In this document: piece by piece, positions 21,993-32,790 of the stretch
Layout of the letters: each line of letters opens with the position of its first letter
How positions within the stretch are numbered: position 1 is the first letter of the stretch
Source: Hyposmocoma kahamanoa
Lineage: Eukaryota > Arthropoda > Insecta > Lepidoptera > Cosmopterigidae
Assembly: GCF_003589595.1 (NCBI RefSeq)
Contig: NW_020654810.1
Span: 24,917,305-24,981,304 of the forward strand
DNA length: 64,000 nucleotides
Direction of reading: 5' to 3'
Notes under the pieces: generated by a model
Told to the model about the DNA's origin: nothing
The model's database searches: none
Seen by the model: the letters and a program-made list of their open reading frames with translations, nothing else
Program-made: the position numbers and the translations under genes

Positions 21993-22365
21993 TTTAGAAT
22001 AATAACGCATAGAAACCTAGTCCGCACACGCTAAGTGAGGCAAATTGAAGCGCGCCAAAAGGGCCTACACGAGCGGGCGGGCCTTCAGTGCTCAAGGTCA
22101 ACTTGCACCGCGAACAGCTCCAGAATTTTAGCTAAAAATGACGAAATGTGCGGCAAATGAGTGTAAAAATACGTCAGACAAACATAAAATAGATACTAAC
22201 AACACATTCCACAAGGAAGTAACGCGTTTCAATTTGTATTTTTATATAAATATTCACTAAAACCGAAAATTACCCTACTACTAAAACTAGCCTACATGAA
22301 TTTGATTTTTGCCTCACTTGTGACAGTTCGTTTGAAACTATCTTTCTATGCGTTATTATTCTAAG
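21993..22365. mobile_element. MITE family 2, copy 1 (8-bp TSD TGTACACG)
   Basis: 373 bp with terminal inverted repeats of about 20 bp (TTTAGAATAATAACGCATAG and its near complement CTATGCGTTATTATTCTAAG). TGTACACG is duplicated at 21985-21992 and 22366-22373. It contains a GC-rich block (GAGCGGGCGGGCC) near the left end. Confidence 0.92.
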
Positions 22366-22373
22366 TGTACACG

Positions 22374-22774
22374 TAGAACACGGGCACCACGCAGTGTCAC
22401 CACAACGCCTCAACACGTCGCCATACAATTAGAAACGGCAGCATGCCAATATCTTAATTTAAAACAATTTCTAAAACTTACTTTATAAAAGAAATTCTTT
22501 CTTAATTTCTTCGCTTCAGTTCTCTCCTTAGTCGTCCCCTTTTTTTACCAGAATTGTTTTGGAATTATAAGGATTAATTTCAAATTTCAATTTCAGGAAA
22601 TATACTTAAAATAGCGACGTAACTTGTTAAGAAAGAAGCTCTTTTAATTAAATTGCGAAATTCGTTTCACATTGTAAACGTTTAGTAAAAAAGAAATTGT
22701 AAAAATTATTGTATTTGTTTTGGCACATTACGAGTAGGCTGAAAATTTAAGAAAGTCTTAAGAAGGTAGCTTTA
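22374..22774. other. nothing recognised
   Basis: No supported gene or repeat. Confidence 0.5.
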
Positions 22775-22782
22775 TAGGTATA

Positions 22783-23042
22783 CATTGACTTACAAATAAA
22801 TGGACGACGGGTCTAATACAAAAACCACGAAAAAATATCCCAAGTCAACCTATTTAAGCGTAGTGACATGTAAAGGAATATGAAAAAGCTTTTAAATTGT
22901 AATGTCATCGCAGTGCTGTCTAATTTTCAGTCAAACAAACGAAGACTAAAGCCTGAATGACGCTCTGAATACGATTTTAACGCCCTATAAGTTCGGACAC
23001 TTTTTAGCGCGGACCCGACGTCCACATAATTGTAAGTCAATG
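22783..23042. mobile_element. MITE family 1, copy 1 (8-bp TSD TAGGTATA)
   Basis: 260 bp, from CATTGACTTACAA to TTGTAAGTCAATG, with inverted termini of about 30 bp. TAGGTATA is duplicated at 22775-22782 and 23043-23050. Opposite orientation to the copies at 31739 and 54531. Confidence 0.92.
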
Positions 23043-23050
23043 TAGGTATA

Positions 23051-24060
23051 TGAAACCTTAATTATAATTAAATATAAAAACCAAATATTCCGAAAATGAT
23101 ATATATTATTTATTGCACCATATAAACACAACAGAAATATTAGTTTAACAGAAGGTGAGCGAAGCTGGACTTATCTCTGAAAGAAATCTCTTCCAGCTAA
23201 CTCAGGGCAACGAGAGCTAAGGTTATAAGCGGGCGACAGCGACAAGAGAGAATAAGAAAGAAATATCATAAACTACATAATTAAATTTAAAAAAGAAATA
23301 TAGGTTTCTTTACAGATGGTACGTAATCATTTTGAGTGCCTAATAATAATACTTAACCTCCTCTCACAATTGGGATTGGTAACTTCACACCATCATTACA
23401 TTGCTTTGCAGATGTGTACAGGTTTCTTCGCCGAAAAGATCTTGGTAAATTTCAAATTAAATATCGCACATAAATTTTGAAAAACTCATTGGTCAGAGAC
23501 CCCGACTTTAAACCCGCGACCATCTGCTTGAGATCATGTTTTTTGTTTTTTTTATACCTGAGATTTACCATGGAAGTAAATATACAACTAGGCTTATATT
23601 ATGAGCACGTGCGTTCATTATTTATTAAAAAAATCTTCCAATAATAAATACAGTTGGATGGAGTGCCGGCCATATCACACGTTCATGCTATTGCATGCAC
23701 TATCTTATCTTCATCTCAACATATTTGATAAAGCGAAACAATTTATTTTCTTGCGTCACTGTTATTGCAAACAAAAATATGGTGGAGACACAGTTAAAGA
23801 CAATCAACCATTTTTAAGTTTTATATATTGCTATACTATCTGTATTTCCTGAACACAGGCCAAAATTAAAATCTAAAACGAATTTATTTCAGAATAAATT
23901 AAGTAAGTTTGTACATAATTATTACATGGAGACATCTCATTAAGTACTGCAGAGAACCTGCTACGTTATAGTTTTCATCTGAAGCCCTAGAAATTATTAA
24001 ACTCACATTTAAAAATTCAAAAGGTCACGCGTGCATTAGCTATTTACTCACAACGTATTG
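23051..24060. other. mostly unrecognised; diverged repeat at 23860-24020
   Basis: 23860-24020 resembles 44090-44250 (shared CCTGAA-ACAGG, AGAACCTGCTA and TGAAGCCCT). Otherwise nothing is recognised. Confidence 0.4.
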
Positions 24061-24069
24061 TATAAAAAT

Positions 24070-24130
24070 ATTTATATTAAACTAGTGGAGTAATTTGACA
24101 TAAAAATAATTGAATATCAATTCAATACAA
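24070..24130 (+). repeat. SINE C 3' tail fragment
   Basis: AAACTAGTGGAGTAATTTGA and the AATTGAATATCAATTCAA end of SINE C, without a head. Confidence 0.6.
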
Positions 24131-24242
24131 ATTTAAATATAATGAATAGCGACATCTCTAGCCGTGGTTGGTAGCTGTAAAGGTATTTAACCGAGTGACG
24201 AAATATCATAGATTTCTCATAGATGGCGCTACGGCTAAAAAG

Positions 24243-24440
24243 TCGTTGAAAAACCAAATACAAAGATATGACGCAAGCACATAGAAAAATTCGTGAGGTT
24301 CGCTGGTTCGTTCCGTGGCTTAGTAGGTATAGCGTCTGGCACGGTATGCTAGAAGACGTCGGTTCGAATCCGGCCGGATCGAAGGAATTTTTTCTGAGTG
24401 TTCGATCTTTGTGTTAATAATTATAACAAACTAATGTTTA
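24243..24440 (+). repeat. tRNA-headed SINE C
   Basis: TTCCGTGGCTTAGTAGGTAT (A-box region) and GTCGGTTCGAATCCGGCC (B box), followed by GATCGAAGGAATTTTTTC and AATAATTATAACAAACTA. The cloverleaf arms do not pair over full length, so this is not a tRNA gene. Confidence 0.8.
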
Positions 24441-25009
24441 TATTAATTCATTACGTTAGGTGGACTCATTTTGGAGGTTCATTATACGGCCTCTAATGGT
24501 CCATGGACTATAAGGTTAAGAAACCCTGCTTTATACCTGCACCTGCCGTTTATTCTCGCTTACCTATACCTCTAGGTTTACCTCTACCCACCATCCCACT
24601 ATCAGAATTTATAACTTCTGCATAACTAAACCATCAAACATTCTCTTTTACGTTCTGGTCACTCCACCATATTTCAAACCACAATTACAATTATAACGAA
24701 CGCTAATACGAAACCGCTTCGTTTAACAGCGAATGCGATTTACCATAATTAAATTCTACAGAATAAAAGCTAGTAATTTCCCTAAATAATGTGCTACTGA
24801 GGTGTGAGGCACAATGCCCCGTAATGACGCGTCAGCTGCACGCCGCTCGCCCGCCGCGCCTCCATCCCCGCTGTTACGAATTTACGCCCGTCACGAGTTG
24901 CCACTGACGCCAACCCCGGTAGCACATGTCATAAGCCACACTATAGAATGTACACAATAGCTTACAAATATTACAATGACAGTTTGTACAAATATAGCTA
25001 TGCTTTATT
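24441..25009. other. unrecognised, with a GC-rich block
   Basis: 24820-24930 is strikingly GC- and CpG-rich against its flanks (CACGCCGCTCGCCCGCCGCG). No transcript feature can be assigned to it. Confidence 0.35.
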
Positions 25010-25190
25010 AGCAGTAGAGCTTCTTGTGAAAGAGCTCGTCCAGGGAAGTACTTACTGCCACCTTACCTATTTCTGCCGCCAAGCAGTAATGTGAGCATTA
25101 CTGCGTTCCGGTTTGAAAGGATAAGGGTGCTGTTGAAATTACAGGTACATGGGACTTGTCAACTTATCTCTAAATAGTGCTGTAACTGTA
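25010..25190 (+). repeat. SINE-like repeat B, 3'-truncated
   Basis: Head and middle present; it stops after GGACTTGTCAACTTATCTC. Confidence 0.65.
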
Positions 25191-25735
25191 GTCGCCATGT
25201 CGATAGTTTAAATGGCAATTGACGTGAGAGACATTTAGTTGGTTTTCAAGATACGCTAAAAACTTATTTTGTAAAAAAAAATCAATTTCTGAAAAATAAA
25301 TAGTCCATAGCAGAAGATAGAAAATTAAATAAATATTTCTTTACAAAACACAGTTTTTTGTTTATCCTAAAAAACCGCCTAAATGTTCTTTACTTCAGTA
25401 CACATGTTTTTGGTGTGTTCAATATTTTATAGTAATAATCGAATTCAGTAAGGAAACTTCGCGACCCAAAGTGAGTCTTGACCATCAGATTTTCAGGCCA
25501 CGATTCTCAGTTCTAAGCTAATTCCTTCCAGTCACTAGTGCCGAGATCCTTTAGAACTTTCTGGACTTCATAACTTCAGGGGTGTCTACGTCGTCCACTC
25601 GGTCGTCCTAAGTACGCTCTCTCAATTTAAACGATTTCTTATCTAACTATCGCATATTCTACAGTATTTCTTTACAAAAGTAAACTAAATGCCAACGTAC
25701 ATTATGCTGGAATTGTCCCGAAGATTAACAGCTAA
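25191..25735. other. nothing recognised
   Basis: No supported gene or repeat. Confidence 0.5.
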
Positions 25736-26068
25736 ACCAAAGGACGTTTTAAAGTACACCTGAGACACTCTACTCTAGTACTCTACAGAACGAAACTATT
25801 TGCAACAGGAATTGGCAACAAAACAGACAATGTTTCCACTTCACGACGCTATATAGTTTTTAATAGAATTTTATGTCATTGGGATAATAGAAAGTGCATT
25901 TCTCATTTTATAAAAGACGATATTAATTCGAAGATATTAACACGGGAAGTTCTAAAAATTCATAGTAACGCTAATCATAAGGACACAGGGTCTAAAAACG
26001 TCCGGTATTCGCATAAAATAATATCTTTATGCTGTTTCTCTTCTTATTTATACTCTCATCATGTTTGA
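25736..26068 (+). pseudogene. unrecognised open frame without a start codon
   Basis: 110 codons open from just after a TAA to a TGA, with no ATG. It contains RRYIVFNRILCHWDNRKCIS, KDDINSKILTREVLKIHS and KNVRYSHKIISLCCF. The last part vaguely recalls the RYSxxxxxLxxxLYxxS pattern seen after THAP-type domains in P-like transposases, but this is from memory and weak. It is probably a fragment of a transposase or a lost exon. Confidence 0.25.
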
Positions 26069-27367
26069 TACTAAAATCTTTAATTTTGAACATTAATCAT
26101 GACAATGACAAATGCAGAAAGCGGTACTGCACGATTCTAGAACCCGAGTCCCTGACCAACTATGCCGTTACCGCCTATCCTATTTAAAAATTCAAAATTT
26201 ATCGATTGAGCCTTGGGGGAGGCAAGAATTTAAAACATATATTCGAAATAATAATATTATCTTTGTCCTGCAAAAACGTGCGGTTAATGCAATTAAAGTG
26301 TCTTTGAAAAATTAATTAATGTTAAGAAGAATAGAATTTAAAAAAAAAAAAAGAAATTAATGTGAGGAATAAAATTGACATTATTCATCTCATTATTATT
26401 ATTTTGACGTCTAGTTACCATTAAAATTGGCCCCTATTCTATCTCCGCGTTTGAATTACTGACCGACTTATTAAATTCGTGTGTACACGCACGTGTAATA
26501 ATATTATTGAAAAAGAAACATCTTACACTTGATTTAGTCTGTCGAATTGCATGTGAGTGAGTACCTTCAATATTTAATTAGTTTAGTAGTGGTATACCTC
26601 CTTGTGAAACCTTACCTAACCTACTAAAAGACCAAGTGTAACCAAGATTAGACCTACGTAAAATACATTTGTTTTCTTTTAAACCACCAAAGCATTAAGA
26701 GGGAGCAGAGGAAAAATTCCGAATCTTCGATTTGATTTTAGAGGGGTATATCTACTTTAAAGTTAAAGATAAAATATTGTATGAGTAACTACAATATATA
26801 TACAAACATAAACATTAATCAGAAAAATAAAACAATAAAGTTTTCTCACTAGATAAAAATCACGAAATCACCTCTAATTTTCACATTTTTTCGATTTATC
26901 CTCGAAATGCTACAGGTTATTAGGACAAAAATTAGATAATTAATTATATTTATGCATGATCGACAACTGTCACTACGGATTTTGTTTTAATCCCTTTAGT
27001 TTTAGAGTTATTCCTCTAAAACGAATTTGGTACTTTTAATGCGCAAAATTCAACATCTCCTGTCGCACGTCACGCGAACTTCAGGCATATATTTGTTTCA
27101 CAAATTTGGGCGGAGTCAACGTCAAAACCTTTTTGGCATGAGAGCTCTTAAGTGTGCAACAATAATAACAATAACAATTTTAAAAAAATTATATAATATA
27201 AAGCTGTTTGTCTCTCAATAAATTAAAAAAAAGATGATAGTTTTGTCAAAAGGAAGATTCAGCGTTGTAAACTAAATTATGGAAAACAGACAAGTACCAC
27301 GGCAAGTCGGTTTTAATCTATTATTTAAAAAAATGAAATCACACTACGTCAAAATTATCTTATATTG
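26069..27367. other. nothing recognised
   Basis: AT-rich. A 67-codon frame (26112-26315) shows no domain. Confidence 0.45.
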
Positions 27368-27628
27368 TAGCAGTAGAGCTCCATGTGACAGAGTTCGTCC
27401 GGGGAAGTACCCACCTTACCTATTTCCGCCGCCAAGCAGCAATGCGAGCATTACTGCGTTCCGGTTTCGAAGGGTAAGGGTGTTGGTGAAATTTCAGGAA
27501 CATGAAACTTGTCAACTTATGTCTCAGGGTGACGAGAAGCTCTGAGGGACGCTGCAAATGTTATGGACAGGCGTGTCTCTTACCACCATGACGTGTTCAT
27601 CCCTTCGCTTGGTTTTATTAAAAAAAAG
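27368..27628 (+). repeat. SINE-like repeat B
   Basis: Near full length, with a short deletion in the body. Ends TTGGTTTTATTAAAAAAAAG. Confidence 0.7.
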
Positions 27629-28319
27629 TATGCTTTATATGTATTTGGCTGGACACCGTGCAACTATGCCTATTTTATACATAATGTCAGCTTCTATACA
27701 ACCTGCCTTTTTACAAATAAATAAATTATTGTTAGTACCGTCTTCACAAGGTCATATTCACTTAAGGGGCAACCCTTCTATACCAAAGTTCCGGTTAATA
27801 TTCAAAATTACCATTTACAAGATTTATAACTACAGTAAACATTTTAACACTAAATACAGCTTCCGCTTACTTGGATGACAAAACTGCATGGTAGTGACCG
27901 GTTTAGATTTCACAAATTGTCGCGATATTTGAAATAGATATTGTAAATTATAAATGTGTAGAAATGTATATTTACAAAGAACAACCTCTAGAGTTTCTAA
28001 CTCAATCTTCTCAGGGAGATCTGCCTTACAAATCAATGAGACGATTTTAAAAATATAATTTGTTTAACTCGATTTGAATTCGGGTTTTAGTTTAATAATA
28101 GGTCGCCATCGAGGACGTTTCTCGGTCTGAAGTAACTCCATCTGGAGCACCAGATCACCGACATGTGAGTTATTCGTAATCGGGTTAATTCCAGCCAGGT
28201 AAGCTAACATTCCGAGGTGGCTTGATTTCTGTGGCATGTCGCCTCCAGCATATTGCTATACTTGTCATAACCAACGCATTTCCATTTCGGTAACTTTCGA
28301 GAAATTGGCACGTAATATT
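27629..28319. other. nothing recognised
   Basis: No supported gene or repeat. Confidence 0.45.
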
Positions 28320-29090
28320 TTATTGTCACCCAAAAAGTAAGTTACGGTATAGTGCTGTGGGGCAATAGTACTGTAGCATCATCCCTATTTACGTTACAAA
28401 AAAAACTTATCCGAATAATAGTAAACTTTAAAGAAACAGACAGTTGCCGACCTCACTTCCAAAAGCACAATTTACAGACATTCAACCCAAACCTTTAATG
28501 CATCATAAAAATAGATTGATGCTTCTTATATTACATCTAGATTAACCCTTAGTTAGTAGTTATAATAATAACGCATAGAACGATAGTTTCATATCAAACG
28601 AACAGTCACAAGTGAGGCAAAAATCAAATTCATGTAGGCTAGTTTTAGTAGTAGATTAATTTTCGGTTTTAGTGAATATTTATATAAAAATACAAGTTGA
28701 AACGCGTTACTTCCTTGTGGAATGTGATGTTAGTATCTATTTTATGTTTGTCTGACGTATTTTTACACTCATTTACCGCACATTTCGTCATTTTTAGCTA
28801 AAATTCTTGATCTGTTCGCGGTGCAAGTTGACCTTGAGCACTGAAGGCCCGCCCGCTCGTGTAGGCCCATTGGGCACGCTTCAATTTGCCTCACTTAGCG
28901 TGTGCGGACTAGGCTTCTATGCGTTATTATTCTAAGGATTAACCCTACTTTCATCTAGCCCATACGTCATGTTCATAAAAATTTATAAAAAACTGCCTTA
29001 TTTACTGATGCCTGCTGATGCCAACGATGGGATATTTGTTTAAAAAACTAAAAAACTTGGTAATAAATAAATGTTAGATATTAATGAATT
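28320..29090 (+). pseudogene. LINE C-terminal relic interrupted by a MITE
   Basis: The frame reads YGIVLWGNSTVASSLFTLQK then KLIRIIVNFKETDSCRPHFQ, the post-RT region of CR1/Jockey-like LINEs. After the MITE at 28548-28936 it resumes with a degraded IKIYKKLPYL motif. Flanking GATTAACC copies show where the MITE entered. Confidence 0.65.
28548..28936. mobile_element. MITE family 2, copy 2 (8-bp TSD GATTAACC)
   Basis: 389 bp; the 5' end has a small duplication (CTTAGTTAGTAGTTATAATA). GATTAACC is duplicated at 28540-28547 and 28937-28944. Opposite orientation to copy 1. Confidence 0.92.
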
Positions 29091-29370
29091 TCTGACCAGA
29101 ACCTTATAGCAAAAAGGTACTCGTAAATTCGAAAACAGCCCACTCGCATTTATTCGACGCGAATTCCATCGCGCTCATTCCGCGCGCCCGCCGCGCGGTC
29201 GAAGGACGGAGTCCGCATTGCTTGATTTTAGTCTACGCGGAAAAAAAATGTCATTTACTCTGTTTTGCTTAACAATAACACTGAAACGAAATATTTTTTT
29301 TAAGTTTCGTTAGTTTCGTTTTTAAGTTCGCTGATCCCAGACGTCATGTTAATAACTCAATTTCACAAAA
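29091..29370. other. unrecognised, with a GC-rich block
   Basis: 29155-29205 is CpG-rich (CCGCGCGCCCGCCGCGCGGT). No gene is assigned. Confidence 0.35.
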
Positions 29371-29381
29371 AAATATCGATT

Positions 29382-29467
29382 TCTGACACACAAATATACG
29401 CGATTTTAATCCGGAAAAATAGTTTCATTTCCTATCTGTAACAATGGCGAAAACCTAAGAACTCGAT
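29382..29467. mobile_element. Penelope terminal relic flanked by AAATATCGATT
   Basis: Contains CAAATATACGCGATTTTAAT, then TTTCATTTCCTA and ACCTAAGAACTCG, one arm of the fold-back at 20855-21103. AAATATCGATT lies on both sides (29371-29381 and from 29468), consistent with an 11-bp target duplication. Confidence 0.65.
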
Positions 29468-29478
29468 AAATATCGATT

Positions 29479-30082
29479 ACGTTAGATAAGGAGATAGGAT
29501 ATTGCTCTATGCGGCACTTATCATTCACCAGCTCTGAAACCTGTCTCTAATTCCGATTGTTAAGACCTTTTAACGTTTTTTGTTCTATAAACCTTTTATA
29601 TTTAGATCAGGCAAGATGCCACTAGATGGCGTTGAACCTTTTATGCAAATTTCTCAACGCGCTATTAAGTTGTTTACGGATATTGTATAACCGTGGAGTT
29701 ATTAAAAAATAAAAACGTGCCATTCGAACGTATAGGTTATTTTAGATTTGTGTATTCTCGGTACGCTATACACCGACACTTTCCATTTAAAAAATATCTT
29801 TTATGTCATAGGAGAGGCAGAAATCTAGAACACATACCCGAAATAATAATAAAGTCAGTTATTCTTGGACATTTGCAAAGGCTGCTGTGACGTTAACGGG
29901 TTGACTGCCAAATAAATATAAAAAGAAATACACGACCTCGATGGCGGTTAACAGTGAGGACGCTAGATGAGGTTACGGGTTTGTTTTCCAGTAGAAGCAA
30001 AAACTGATCTGGGTTCAAGTCTTTATGCAACAGGGAAGCTCTTAGTTTAACATCAGGTAATTAGGATTAGTAGTAAAATTAG
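29479..30082. other. nothing recognised
   Basis: A 65-codon frame (29693-29890) shows no domain. Confidence 0.45.
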
Positions 30083-30311
30083 TTTAGCAGCAGGAGAGCT
30101 ATTTGTGAAAAGTTCGTCCAGGGAAGTGCTGCCACCTTACGTATATCTGCCTCCAACTGTTCGGGTCTTGTAGGGTTCAGGTTGCTAGTGAAATTACAGT
30201 AACATGTGTCTTGTAAACTTACGTCTCAGGGTGATGGGCGGAATGTCGCTTATCACCAGACCACAAACGAAACCACTCACGGTGTCCTATTTATTTTGGT
30301 AAAAAAATTGC
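30083..30311 (+). repeat. SINE-like repeat B
   Basis: Full span with an internal deletion that removes the hairpin and part of the 3' half. Ends TTTTGGTAAAAAAATTG. Confidence 0.65.
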
Positions 30312-30332
30312 AACGTTTATACAAAGTCTATT

Positions 30333-30510
30333 AACTGCCTCCGTGGTTGAACGGTTACCATGCCAGACTGCCATGTTAAGTCCCGGGTTCGATTCCCAGG
30401 CGGAGAGAAACATGTGTATGGCCTACATTTATTTCTCTTGTGAGTTTGGGTGTAATTTGTACATGTAAATACAAGGTTTTCCGTGTGTGCGTGTGTGCGT
30501 TAATTTCAAT
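30333..30510 (+). repeat. tRNA-headed SINE A
   Basis: TGCCTCCGTGGTTGAACGGT and CCGGGTTCGATTCCCAGGCG. The GTTGTCTATGTG segment of the body is deleted. Confidence 0.8.
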
Positions 30511-30789
30511 TTTTTTTTTAAATATTAGAGACGCCACGTGAGTTTGGGAAGCGTGATGGGGTAAAGGCGTATTTTAAAACGTCTTCTAGTTTTTAAACCA
30601 TGACAGAGGCGAAAATTCAAAACCAATTATTATTATGATAAATTTATTTCAGAAATACGACCACGAAATACGACCAGAGGCAAAAGATTCTTTTTTAATT
30701 GAAGAATTAAGAAGAAAATAAATTTAAAAACTTTGGATAACGCTTTATTTAATTACTAAGAAATATGAGAGACATCAAACGGAGAAGCA

Positions 30790-31044
30790 ATGTACTTTAT
30801 TTCAGTTTCCTATTTTATATTTAACAATTGTAATTGTAATGGGAATTTTAATGAAACCAGAGTAACCGAAGCATCGAACAATGCCGAATATGTACAAAGT
30901 AATCCCAAGACAGTCTCAGTTAGACGCGAACAATCCCATTCTTATTTGCCACCAAACGAACCTGTATCAAAGGGACGATTGACAAAGCAAAAAGCGTTCC
31001 AGGAACTCCAATTAATTAACTTTTTAACTGAACGAGGACTTTGA
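30790..31044 (+). CDS. possible terminal coding exon, unknown protein
   Basis: 84 codons in a non-repetitive stretch. From 30850 the codon pattern looks coding: NETRVTEASNNAEYVQSN, SVRREQSHSYLPPNEPVSKG and KQKAFQELQLINFLTERGL to TGA. TTTATTTCAG ending at 30805 is a good splice acceptor in front of it. A second acceptor of the same form ends at 30652 and opens a short frame (KYDHEIRPEAKDSFLIEELR). No family is recognised, no matching donor exon was found, and a chance frame cannot be excluded. Confidence 0.25.
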   Translation: MYFISVSYFIFNNCNCNGNFNETRVTEASNNAEYVQSNPKTVSVRREQSHSYLPPNEPVSKGRLTKQKAFQELQLINFLTERGL

Positions 31045-31343
31045 AACTCTGCGACTAGTGTTGTCAATTGCTGAAATATCGGTGATAATAATTGAACAAG
31101 TTAATTATAATCATGACTTACTGCTATGGACAGGCGTATCGCTTTATGGGAAACTGTATACGTTTTGACAATAACATTTCAGAGCATAATAATATATTAA
31201 GATTATCATTTCCTAAGTTTAAAACCGATATAAAAAGTTTTTAATTGGAAAATAGAAGACTACGTGTTGAATAAAGATGTATGGAAAGATAACATACTGC
31301 TAGATTCCACACAAATTTAATTCAAAGTGAATTCCATCGCATT
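31045..31343. other. nothing recognised
   Basis: Could be the 3' part of the candidate exon; no polyadenylation pattern stands out. Confidence 0.4.
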
Positions 31344-31575
31344 AACTGCCTCCGTGGCCGAACGGTTACCATGCCGGACTGCCACGCAGAGGTTCCAGGT
31401 TCGATTCCCAGGCCGGGAGAAATAGTTGTATGGCCTACAATTATTTCTCTCGTGAGTTTGGGTGTAATTTGTGGTTGTCTATATGTGTGTCCATGGCACC
31501 CGCGACTCAGGGTTTTCCCTAGTGCGGGGCTATGTTGAGTGTGTGCGTTATTTATATTTATTTATTTATTTAAGT
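31344..31575 (+). repeat. tRNA-headed SINE A, best copy
   Basis: Complete from TGCCTCCGTGGCCGAACGGT through GGTTCGATTCCCAGGCC and the body to CTAGTGCGGGGCTATGTTGA and an ATTTATTTATTT tail. Confidence 0.9.
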
Positions 31576-31738
31576 TTATTTGAAAAAGGCAACCCCTATA
31601 GTTTTTTGCTCGTTCTTCTCAGGGAAGTCAGCAGTAGCTTAAAAAATGACATTTTCAAGTGTGAGTTGATTTTACATATGAAATAATTTGTTTTTTACTA
31701 CTTCATTCTATTTTTATTTCTGTTTTAACACATAGTAC

Positions 31739-32021
31739 CACTGACTTATTATATGGACGTTGGGTCCGAGCGAAAAAGTGTCCGAACTTATAGGGCGTTA
31801 AAATCGTATACAGAGCGTCATTCACGCTTTAGTCTTCGTTTGTTCGACTGACAGCGAAGCAAGTAAAATTAGACAGTACTGCGATGACATTACAATTTAA
31901 ATTCAACGTTTTAGCTTTTTCATATTCCTTTACATGTCACTACGTTTAAATAGGTTGACTTGGGACATTTTTTTCGTGGTTTGTGTATTAGACCTGTCGT
32001 CCATTTATTTGTAAGTCAATG
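31739..32021. mobile_element. MITE family 1, copy 2 (8-bp TSD CATAGTAC)
   Basis: 283 bp from CACTGACTTATTATATGGAC to TTTGTAAGTCAATG. CATAGTAC is duplicated at 31731-31738 and 32022-32029. Confidence 0.92.
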
Positions 32022-32029
32022 CATAGTAC

Positions 32030-32540
32030 AAAAACATACTTCAACGACACTACAATACTGAAACCTAATTACTGTACACAGCATTCCATAAAAAAATACT
32101 ACAAGTTTTCAATCACCGGGGAAAAAGTAATTTTAATACTTAAAATTTACATTTTGCTCGTGAGCCCACTACATGGCGCCAGAGTATTACACCTGGGCGC
32201 TACTTGGTCTAGCGCCGGCGCTGACTCTCACCTATAAATTTGTATCGTCAATCTCCTTTCTTTCCTTCTGCCTACATTTCCGAATGAACTTGAATTATAC
32301 TTACCTTTACTATAACGGGTCTCTTGTGAGAAGAAGGTTTAAACTATAGTCTATCAAAGACTATAGTTCACCGTCGCCTGGAGATATTGCAACTATATAT
32401 TCATAAACGTACGTAAGTAAGATTATGCCACCTTTTAATTGAGAAGCACATGCTGTCTCACTGGACTACGACCGCACTTAAAGTAAATTGTGATTCTACT
32501 TATGCGCTTATGTTGATTGTTATTGTACTGATTTTTCCCT
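32030..32540. other. nothing recognised
   Basis: No supported gene or repeat. Confidence 0.45.
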
Positions 32541-32542
32541 AA

Positions 32543-32787
32543 AGCTGGTTTCACAGCTGTACGTACGGTCCGTACGGACTGTCCGCCTGCGGGTCATCCG
32601 CATGCGTGGAATCCGCAGTGCTCTAAATCGAGTATTTCATTTAATGTGGATATTCACGGAAGACAGTCGCCTACAACGAACGCACAGGTGGCTTGCGCGG
32701 AGTTCACGCGGAGCGTCACTGTAAAACGACGTTCTAACGCCACGCGTGTTACTCAGCTCCGGTGCTCCGCACTGTCTGAAACCAGCC
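32543..32787. mobile_element. GC-rich MITE with TAA flanks
   Basis: 245 bp between AGCTGGTTTCACAGC and GTCTGAAACCAGCC, inverted repeats of about 15 bp. TAA occurs on both sides (32540-32542, 32788-32790), suggesting a PIF/Harbinger-type element. Far richer in GC than its flanks. Confidence 0.65.
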
Positions 32788-32790
32788 TAA

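Noticed and set aside
24300..24385. tRNA gene
   Set aside because: A and B boxes are present but the acceptor stem does not pair and the sequence continues as the dispersed SINE C.
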